Source of the DNA: Anastrepha obliqua | Lineage: Eukaryota > Arthropoda > Insecta > Diptera > Tephritidae | DNA: 64,000 nt | Direction: 5' to 3' | Assembly: GCF_027943255.1 (NCBI RefSeq) | Contig: NC_072896.1 | Coordinates: forward strand, 63,630,501 to 63,694,500 | Shown: positions 56,795 to 64,000 of the stretch, piece after piece | How the letters are laid out: each line of letters opens with the position of its first letter | How positions within the stretch are numbered: position 1 is the stretch's first letter | The notes under the pieces: generated by a model | The model's database searches: none | What the model was told of the DNA's origin: nothing | What the model saw: only the letters and a program-made list of their open reading frames with translations | Program-made: the position numbers and the translations under genes

Positions 56795-57225
56795 ATTAAA
56801 AATCGGCCTATGCCAGCATATTCCCGAACTCAAATCTTTCCTACTTGACTTCGAAATAGATATCCTACTAGTAGGCTAAACTCACGTGACAAGTAAAAGC
56901 TACGTTAAAATTCCTGACTATAAATTATTTCACACCAATCACCCAGGCAACAAAGCGCATGGTGGCACAGCCGTAATTTTACGACAAACCATCAAATGCA
57001 TCGAAATGGACGCCTACAAAAGGGACTACATTGAAGCTACGACGATTCAAATTGAAGATCAATCCGGATTCTTGACAATATCTAACACCTACTGCCCGCC
57101 GAAATACACTAACACGTCTACCCAATATCTTGACTACCTGAGAACTCTTGGTAGCCGGTTTATTGCCGGAGGCGACTACAACGCAAAAAATACAGCATGT
57201 GGATCAAGACTGACAAATAAAAAAG
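56782..57225 (+). pseudogene. Jockey ORF2 endonuclease, first part
   Basis: Starts MNRQNKLKIGLCQHIPELKS at 56782, overlapping ORF1 by a few bases, with a stop in the ETH block (THVTSKSYVKIPDYKLFHTNH; the catalytic Glu is lost). It continues AHGGTAVILRQTI, YCPPKY, RFIAGGDYNAKNTACGSRLTNKKG (GDYNAKxxxWGSR block) and is cut by the R1-like insertion. Confidence 0.8.
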
Positions 57226-58000
57226 GTGGTGGGTGAGGTAGGGTTCAAAATGCCTTCGCACTTACAGCGACCTTCGTCTACTGCGTCGTCTGGTGTGACC
57301 ACTAAAACGATCCCTCCTCTCCTTCTGGGGAGACACCCTTCCCGGAACCGCTTTCTATATTACCTAGGAAGGACCCAGAACGGCATCCATAAAGGACCAA
57401 TTCTATTCCCCCGTCTGGGTCCACCATATTTGTAGCCAGCTTTCATACTATAGGCTCGTCTTCTTGTGTCTCTATCTGTGCGGCTTCGCTTTGTTGCACT
57501 GTGTCGAGGTCAATCTTTTTTTTTCGTAGTACGTTCTCGATGTATTTCTTTACCGCGTTCCAGTTATCCCCGCGTTCGAGCATTTTGCTGATTATGTTGC
57601 TCGGTGCGATGTCGTCGATCTGCTCCCTCAGAGCATTTCTCTCCGCCAGCCATCTGTCACAACTAAAAAACGTGTGTTCAGCGTCATCGCTCGGTGTTTC
57701 GCAGTATATGCACTTGGAATCGGTTACCTTGCCCATACGGTATAGGCAACTCCGGAAGTATCCGTGGCCCAAAAGGAACTGGGTTAAGAAGTAGTTCACT
57801 TCTCCGAAGCTCCTTTGGATCCATTTGTCAATTGATGGAATAAGTTTCGCGGTCCATCTCCCACTCGGTTCAGTGTCCCATCGGCTTTGCCACCGCAGCA
57901 TGGTTTGGGGTCTCCGTTCTGGGAAGCTAGTAATTACGTGTTTCTTTTTGGAGTCCCACGCATCCATTCGTTCCCGGACCATGAGGGCGATGGGTATCTG
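57226..58000 (-). mobile_element. R1-like fragment inserted in Jockey
   Basis: A minus-strand frame (57982-57443) reads RERMDAWDSKKK, RWDTEPSGRWTAKLIPSIDKWI, FGEVNYFLTQFLLGHGYFR and CIYCETPSDDAEHTFFSCDRW, parallel to the C-terminus of the element at 4148-6047 but clearly another subfamily (roughly half the residues match by eye). The 3' UTR again starts GGTGAGGTAGGGTTCAAAATGCC. The 5' end is truncated. A weak direct repeat (GGTGGTGGGT at 57225 and GGCGATGGGT at 57986) could be the target duplication, but the boundaries are uncertain. Confidence 0.75.
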
Positions 58001-58235
58001 ACCGACTACTCGACGCCATTAAAGCAAACAAAAACGACCATATAAGCACTGGTGAGCCCACCTACTGGCCCACTGACATGAAAAAGAAGCCAGACCTGAT
58101 TGACTTCTATATCTATAAAAACGTAAACCGATACTACTTGACAATAGAATCAAACTATGATCTATCATCCGACCACTCACCAATATTCCTGACATTTCTC
58201 ACCGCACCTGACATCGAAATAAACCACAGAATATA
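58000..58235 (+). pseudogene. Jockey ORF2 endonuclease, second part
   Basis: The endonuclease resumes with DRLLDAIKANKNDHISTGEPTYWPTD, KKPDLIDFYIYKNV and YDLSSDHSPIFLTF, the S-DH-P active-site block near the C-terminus of APE domains. It joins directly to NKKG on the left side of the R1-like insertion, which proves the nesting. Confidence 0.85.
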
Positions 58236-58849
58236 ATAAAAAAATCCGACTGAAATGCTTTTCGCGAAATACTACGACATGCTCTTAACCACAATGTTCC
58301 ACTTAAAACTGAAAAGCAGATTGATAGTGCCGTTGCGCACTTTGCGGACTCAATTATTTATGCGGTATCTAAGTCGACGACATTAATCAAGACTAAAAAT
58401 AAGAAAAATGACATCCCAAATTCTATCAAACAGGCAATAAAATCGAAAAAAAAGACTAAGGAAAGAGTGGCAAATAACAAGACATTCCGCAGATAAAGCA
58501 CGACTTAACAAGATGATAATGGACATTAAAGAAATGCTTAAGAACTTCGAGGACAAAAAAAATGCAGAACTTTTTTTCCAACCTAGATCCAACAAAAAGC
58601 AGCAATTACTCACTCTGGCGGTCAACATCGAAGATCAAGAAAACAACACCTCACCAACATGCAATTTTAAACGAAAACAACACATGGGCCAAAACGCCAC
58701 TAGAAGAGGTTAGTGTGCTCGCCAGACACTTCAAAAAGGCATTCAAAAATCAAAAGGACACTCAAAATTATAATCTGCCTCCTACATCTAACACATCCAA
58801 CAAACCAATCAAAAGAGTAACTCCAGGCTAAATTCGACGCAAAATCAAA

Positions 58850-59893
58850 GTCATAAACAACAAAAAATCTCCTGGATATGACAAAATCAATGGAAAAATA
58901 TTAAAAGAGCCACATGACGATGGAATAATATGCTTAAGAAATATCTTTAACTCATCCATTAGGCTAAAATATTTCCCACTTCCATGGAAAGTTTCAGAAA
59001 TAATAGCATTGCCGAAACCAAATAAAGACGCCAGTAAACCATCATCATATAGACCTATAAGCATGTTACCAATTCTTTCAAAACTATTTGAAAACTTGAT
59101 CCATGATCGTCTTGACCCCATCATACAAGCGCAGAACATAATTCCCTGCCACCAGTTTGGATTCCGAAATAAGCACTGGACCATTCAACAAGTGCACCGA
59201 GTAACTAACAAAATCATTAATGAAATTGACAAGAAAAACTACTGTGTCGCAACTTATCTCGACGTAGCGAAGGTTTTTGACAGCGTATGGCACCCAGGAC
59301 TACTACTATATATAAGTTAAAACAAATATTCCCACTTGACCACTATCTATTACTGCGAAGTTACCTAGGCGACTGGTGCTTCTATGTTAAACATCAGGAC
59401 AATGCTCGGAGGTATTAAAAATGGATGCCGGAGTACCACAAGGCAGCGTACTGGGACCATTGCTGTATATAATTTACACAAATGGCATTCCCAATCCAAA
59501 TGACGACAGCATGATTGCTACTTTCGCCGACGACACAGTACTAATTACGTCTGATAGGAATATATAGTCAATGTCGCTTCATTGAAGCTACAAAATCTAA
59601 TTGACACAATGTTGACTTGGTTTGCAAAATGGGGAAGCCAAGTCAACACAGACAAAACGGTCCAAGTAATATATACCAACCGCAAACATGACCATCCTAC
59701 GATAACAATTAATAACACAGTCATCATTCAAAACACAAAAGCCAAGTACCTGGGCATGATCACTGACGCAAAACTGACCTGGAAGGACCATAAAATCCAA
59801 AAAAGGAACGAAATGAAAAACATATTCAGACAACTGTATTGGCTATTTAACAAGGACTCAAAACTGTCAGTATACAACAAACTACTAATATAT
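58850..59893 (+). pseudogene. Jockey reverse transcriptase (broken)
   Basis: Blocks in order: the SPGYDKI block near 58870 (frame-shifted), SEIIALPKPNKDASKPSSYRPISMLPILSKLFE, HQFGFRNKHWTIQQVHRV, CVATYLDVAKVFDSVWHPGL (palm Asp retained), AGVPQGSVLGPLLYIIYTN, TFADDTVLI (about 59520-59545, catalytic pair retained), and VNTDKTVQVIYTNRK with AKYLGMITDAKLTWKDH. The reading frame changes at least three times. The sequence ends at VYNKLLIY, where the RTE fragment starts. Confidence 0.8.
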
Positions 59894-59895
59894 CT

Positions 59896-60330
59896 TCTTC
59901 TTCTCAATAGGCGCTATAACCGCTTACGCGATTTTCGCCGAGCTTAACAAAGCGTGCCAGTCGTTTCTTTCTCGTGCTAACCGGCGCCAATTGGACACAC
60001 CAAGTGAAGCCAAGTCCTTCTCCACCTGATCTTTCCAACGCAGAGGAGGCCTTCCTCTTCCTCTGCTACCACCAGCTGGTACAAAGCTCATACAGCTCAT
60101 CGTTCCATCGACTACGATATTCGCCGTTGCCAACGTGCAAAGGTCCAAAAATCTTACGCAGAATCTTTCTCTCGAACACTCCAAGCGTCGCTTCATCGGA
60201 TGTTGTCATCGTCCAAGCTTCTGCGCCATACGTTAGGACGGGCATGATGAGAGTCTTGTAGAGTGTTAGTTTTATTCGTCGAGAGAGGACTTTACTGCTC
60301 AGTTGCCTACTTAGTCCAAAGTAGCATATA
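59896..60330 (-). mobile_element. RTE-clade 3' end, 5'-truncated
   Basis: Minus strand from 60330: YFGLSRQLSSKVLSRRIKLTLYKTLIMPVLTYGAEAWTMT, VFERKILRKIFGPLHVGN, RSRWNDELYEL, then, after a frame shift, GGSRGRGRPPLRWKDQVEKDL and LGVSNWRRLARERNDWHALL. This is the characteristic post-RT C-terminus of RTE (BovB-type) LINEs. The 3' end reads GCTCGGCGAAAATCGCG...GCGCCTATTGAGAAGAAGAAG, with an AAG-type tail. It is joined at 60330-60343 to a SINE on the same strand. Confidence 0.85.
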
Positions 60331-60342
60331 TGCTGTGGTGGG

Positions 60343-60582
60343 CATGCTGTTCCACAAATGGAGGGACCTACAGTTTCAAGCCGACTCCTACCGGCAGATA
60401 TTTTTATGAGGAGCTTTTTCATGGCAGAAATACACTCGTAGGTTTGCCATTGCCTGCCGAGGGGCGACCGCTATTAGAAAAATGTTTTTATTAATTTTAA
60501 TTTCACCGAGATTCGGACCAACGTTCTCTCTGTGAATTCCGAATGGTAAACACGCACCAACACATTCGGCTACGACGGCCGC
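60343..60582 (-). mobile_element. tRNA-derived SINE, 3'-truncated, joined to RTE
   Basis: Head at 60582 (GCGGCCGTCGTAGCCGAATGTG, A box), body, and middle block CCATTTGTGGAACAGCAT at about 60345, after which the SINE 3' half is missing. About 13-17 unassigned bases separate it from RTE coding sequence on the same strand. The 5' part is therefore SINE and the 3' part RTE. Confidence 0.85.
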
Positions 60583-60589
60583 CTAAGCT

Positions 60590-62060
60590 AAGTATATTAC
60601 TGTTGCTAATATATTAAATGTAAGCTTGTAACTATTCATTGAAACATGTTATTTAAATGCTAACTTCAAGTAACAATTAATCTCCCACCTTAGCTATAAA
60701 AATTACTAAGTGTCCGTCGACAGATGTAACAAAAGAAAACTGGGATGTCATTTTTTATTTATCAAACTAGCCACCCTTTAGTACACATTTTGTTCTTGTA
60801 AGTGTCCAGTATGTATCATAGTAACGCTTGAAGCTCCCAATACGCTCGCATCTGCTTTAATTTCATACTTTAATGGCTCCTCAGTCTTCAATTCCCTATC
60901 TTCTATCCTCCAATCTTTACAATCAACCCGCCCTTCCATTACAATAACTATAACTTTGTACGTTTTGTATGGCGATTTTCACTAATTCCCGAAATTCATT
61001 CAAGGCCACTTATTCATCTTTTCCTCTCCTCGTCCACAACCAAGTGCCCGACAAATGATATTAAATGAATTTTTGCATTTTGTTTCTTTCGGCCTTTTGA
61101 TTATTTTCTGGTTCTTTTGGGTTCTTCCAACAAACTGGTTTTCTGTGAACCTCGTGTGCGTACTTATACGAGTATGGAGATCGTAGCTGAACTTGTCGTT
61201 ATTGTCACCATTGTTGGTGTATTTGTGTGTTTGTACGGTGGCATCAGGTTGCCTGAAATCTCGTTTGTCATGGTTTAAATAAGTTATTAGCATCGTTGAG
61301 CTTAATTGTTGTAATCAATGAAAAGTGAAATTTTATTTACGCAATAATGTGTTTTTGTAAAATATGCGCCGTCTCGTGAAATTGGAGTATAATTTGAATT
61401 TCAATGTACTAAACAATGCATTGTATATTCTTACATGTGTTGTTTACGTTGTAAAAAATAAATGCAGAATGTTTTCAACTGAGTAGGTATTCGCTGATAC
61501 ATAAACCCGCCGCCTTTTTCTTACTTAGTACTATTAACAAATATCGATTTCACGACTGCCTTTTCGACTCCTTTGCTACGAAGCGCTAGTTCATGATTCG
61601 AACTGCAAGTAGATTTCTTCAAGACGACCACAATCTTTCCTTTAATTGTCCAATAACGGGTACCAAATTGAAAGATATTTTCGCCGGAGCATCTCACCTA
61701 CAGACAATCGGTTGTTCCAATAAGTTTTACGCTTCCACAGCTGTTATGACCTCATCAATTGATGAAAAACTCTTTCCACGTATGCATTTTTCTAGGTACT
61801 TTTTTCTTTTCCAAACTGGGTCCTTTTTCACGAATTTTTTCGTTTAGCTGGTCTAATATTCAGAATTTATTGTTTTACCAGTTTGCAAGTAATCCAGAAA
61901 CAAAATTTCCTTCGCACCCCAAAAAACTGATGCTGACCGCTTCTTGGCCGACTTCTAGACACGAGCTCGATTCGGGGCCGAAGAACCTTTAGCCTCGAAC
62001 AGTCTCGGCGGTCAGATTCTTACTATATTTTAAATCGTTATAAAAAATAATACAAGGTAT
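60590..62060. other. Intergenic DNA
   Basis: No gene recognised. Frames at 61000-61293 and 61593-61992 show no known domain. Confidence 0.45.
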
Positions 62061-62064
62061 GAGT

Positions 62065-62589
62065 TTAGATTTTTACTGTGTTGAGCTTTTCTCTCTCATT
62101 AAATAACGGATATTTCTCCGCCCCGGATATAAAAGACGCTATTTCTAAAGGATATAATAACTGAATTGGGCGCTTCAAAATCTTTTGATCGTACAGCCGG
62201 ATATCGGAAGCCCCAACGCGACCATCTCTTCCTTGATATATTTGCTGCACAACCGCTAGCTTCCACTGGAGCCGAGGTTTATTATCATCGTGTAGTAGGA
62301 CAACGTCCCCGACCTTAACACCACGGGTTGCACCGCATCTATTGTGGTGTATGGTACGGGGTGCGCTTAAATATTCTATACACCGTCTCTTCGTATACCT
62401 CTTTATTATAGCTTGCCGCTGCTGCCACGACTTCGCCAAGGAAGAGCTATCGCTTTTGTAATCTGTTTGAAGTAAAAGAAATGAAAAGTTAGTTAAAAAT
62501 GTGCTGGAGCGTTGTGCTCGCTGCTTATGTAAGTCAATGGTCTTGGATTGACCACAAGGGACTGTACGTCTAGACATTACAGTTGCCAT
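62065..62589 (-). pseudogene. BEL/Pao integrase C-terminus (DUF5641-like)
   Basis: The C-terminal 100 residues of the minus-strand frame read SLAKSWQQRQAIIKRYTKR, then the VKVGDVVLLHDDNKPRLQW block with KLAVVQQIYQGRDGRVGASDIRLYDQ and RPIQLLYPLEI. This is the SH3-like domain at the end of BEL/Pao integrases, which contacts viral-type DNA ends. The first 60 residues of the frame may not belong. The rest of pol is missing upstream. Whether it is the same family as the gag fragment at 21881-22987 cannot be decided here. Confidence 0.75.
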
Positions 62590-62729
62590 GAGTAGAACGT
62601 CAGGATCGGCTCTTTATGTTTTTTGGACAGTAGTGGCAGCTGAGCTGCTCTGATGGTATGGACGAACTAAACTTGACAAAATGCAAAGATTCACAAAAGA
62701 AGAAAACTACAAACACTCACTCCACCTGT

Positions 62730-63215
62730 CTCTTGCTTCCTTCTTAAACCTCTCTCTTAGCCTTAAGTGCATGAATACTTGGAAAATTTCCAGCCTTACA
62801 ATATTGGATGGCTCATAGATGGAATCTTTGGTTGCATCGTCCTTCTCTTCCGTCGGGGTGTGGGCGCAAATTAGCGAGATGTTAAAAAACGGGCTTTGAT
62901 GCGGATTGTTGCGAGACGCTCGTCCATCGGAGTGAACGACGGTACTTGGCGACGAAGTCTCTCTCCCACAACAAATCCAACACCGAATTTGCGCTCCCTT
63001 ACATGGTAGCTGTAGTGACGTCACAAGGTCCTACGCTTTTCTTGCCTTGTCCCGTCCATCGCACCTCTTGAATGGCAGTCATGTCAGCCTTTACTCTTAC
63101 GAGGATATCAACCAGCCTGGCAGCTGGGATCTGACATTCCAGGTGCATGCCCTCAATCGTAATCCTTATTTCGTTTGCAGTGGTCGTCATCAGTAATGGG
63201 AAGTCTCATCCGTGG
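62730..63215 (-). pseudogene. RTE-clade APE endonuclease, N-terminal part
   Basis: On the minus strand: RLVDILVRVKADMTAIQEVRWTGQGKKSVGPCD (about 63125-63015, the ALQEIRW catalytic Glu block), GVGFVVG-type sequence in another frame (about 62975-62955), DERLATIRI-type sequence and FFNISLICAHTPTEEKDDATKDSIYE (62905-62815). The sequence then changes to ERFKKEARDRWSECL. At least two frameshifts. The region beyond 63215 (GC-richer) is probably its 5' UTR. Confidence 0.7.
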
Positions 63216-63219
63216 CTTT

Positions 63220-64000
63220 TTTAGTGGCGGGTCCCAAAGCCAGAGCTCAACCAGCTCCCTTGGAATGCTTTGCCTTCTCACGTTAGCTCACTCCCGAACG
63301 GGTGTTCGGAAGCTACCCAGAGGATACGTGGGCTAATCCCGGACGTTGTGAGCTGCTTGAACCATATGCAGAAGAATGGTGCTGGCCACTCCCAAGTGAA
63401 TGCCTATCAGTAACTTTCCGCACTTGCGTGGACTTCTACACCGACCAAAGTCCTCCAGCGAGTCATTCAAAATTGGTGTTTACGGATGGCCGAATTACGG
63501 CACAGTTGTGACTAACATTTGAAAGGAATTTTCTTTAAAAAATAAATGCCATGAATGGTTCTTCACAAAAATAATAAAGATTGCCCTATAAATTTGAATT
63601 TTTGTTGTTTTATTTTAAATATTTTCGATAAAAATGTTAACTTTTTTAACAAACCTCGGAAATTCTTAAATTTAGCCAAAACATATTATAAATACAAATT
63701 TTCAAAATATCCACTGAACCAGTCTAAATCTGAGGTCACAAATGCGACTTTTTTAAATATCTCTCCACTCATTTGGAAATATATACGTACGAACTCTTCC
63801 AGACCTATGGCTGAGAACTAGTGAAACTTGTACAAGTTTTGGTCAGTAAGACTTAAATATACTTCTCGCCTTAATTTGTTCTGCCTTATAGTTGTCAAAG
63901 ACTAGAGTAACTGACTCACTTCATAAAAATTCACGCAAAACTTCACTTATTTTAACCCAGTCCCGCCGGCTGTACTTTATAAAGCAATGAAAAAATGGGC
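63220..64000. other. Probable RTE 5' UTR, then intergenic DNA
   Basis: 63220-63480 has a balanced base composition and may belong to the 5' UTR of the minus-strand RTE element; the frame at 63302-63511 has no known domain. From 63520 to the end the sequence is AT-rich, with no gene seen. Confidence 0.4.

Larger units (their letters stand above)
55985..59893 (+). mobile_element. Jockey-clade retrotransposon, interrupted and truncated
   Basis: From left to right: ORF1 with zinc knuckles (55985-56794), the ORF2 endonuclease (56782-57225), an inserted R1-like fragment (57226-58000), the rest of the endonuclease (58000-58235), linker (58380-58830) and RT (58850-59893). The RT ends abruptly where an RTE 3' end begins. 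ORF2 has many frameshifts and stops. The order and motifs are Jockey-like (BS/Jockey/X-element type). Confidence 0.8.

Noticed and set aside
1..64000. CRISPR array, bacterial operons or integrated prokaryotic DNA
   Set aside because: There are no regularly spaced repeats, no ribosome binding sites or operon-like gene packing, and all identifiable coding regions are insect transposons.

Overview
This window looks like repeat-rich intergenic DNA from a dipteran insect, most probably a tephritid fruit fly. The evidence is the AT-rich sequence with (GTT)n and ACATAC-type simple repeats, the mix of insect transposon clades (R1-like, LOA-like, Jockey, RTE, I/CR1-like, BEL/Pao, and mariner relatives of the DD34D, DD37D and DD41D types), and a full-length DD41D element of the rosa type, a group known from Ceratitis and its relatives. 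The species is an inference. I found no convincing host protein-coding gene, rRNA gene or stand-alone tRNA gene; every coding stretch I can name belongs to a mobile element.

Layout. 1-4133: intergenic, with faint retroelement 3' ends. 4134-6061: a 5'-truncated R1-like retrotransposon (minus strand) flanked by a 15-bp target duplication. 6190-9000: a graveyard of RNase H/C-terminal retrotransposon pieces, a mariner fossil and an internally deleted DD41D element with terminal inverted repeats. 9202-13746: a long LOA-like retrotransposon with ORF1 (DUF4780-like) and ORF2 (endonuclease, reverse transcriptase, RNase H). 13750-16270: intergenic. 16273-19760: a SINE piece, a mariner end and a CR1/L2-like retrotransposon (minus). 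19770-20092: a SINE with a perfect 12-bp target duplication. 20270-23720: a second, deleted LOA-like copy, the 5' end of a BEL/Pao retrotransposon with a tRNA-Tyr primer binding site, and a DD41D fragment. 25493-26817: a full-length rosa-like DD41D element. 27500-30880: scattered reverse transcriptase and endonuclease parts of an I/CR1-like element, with an RTE remnant and a SINE between them. 31061-32330: a nearly intact DD34D mariner. 34480-35260: a mariner fossil. 36575-39635: a three-level nest, SINE inside an R1-like element inside an older SINE. 39950-41750: Jockey/CR1-type remnants. 42175-43373: a DD34D mariner with perfect inverted repeats; a 5' piece of the same family lies at 51105-51387. 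44170-45118: a DD37D (maT-like) fossil and an old SINE. 45255-46000: decayed R1. 46227-46694: a long, nearly perfect palindrome. 48223-49005 and 52235-52575: retrotransposon C-termini. 55985-60582: a Jockey element split by an R1-like fragment and ended by an RTE/SINE composite. 62065-63215: a BEL/Pao integrase tail and an RTE endonuclease.

How the parts relate. The retrotransposons move by target-primed reverse transcription, and the R1-like and SINE insertions still carry their target duplications. The tRNA-headed SINE ends in a sequence resembling the 3' end of the RTE element found in the same window, so the RTE protein is the likely partner that mobilises it. The DNA transposons are cut-and-paste elements flanked by TA. 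None looks fully competent, although the mariner at 31061-32330 comes closest.
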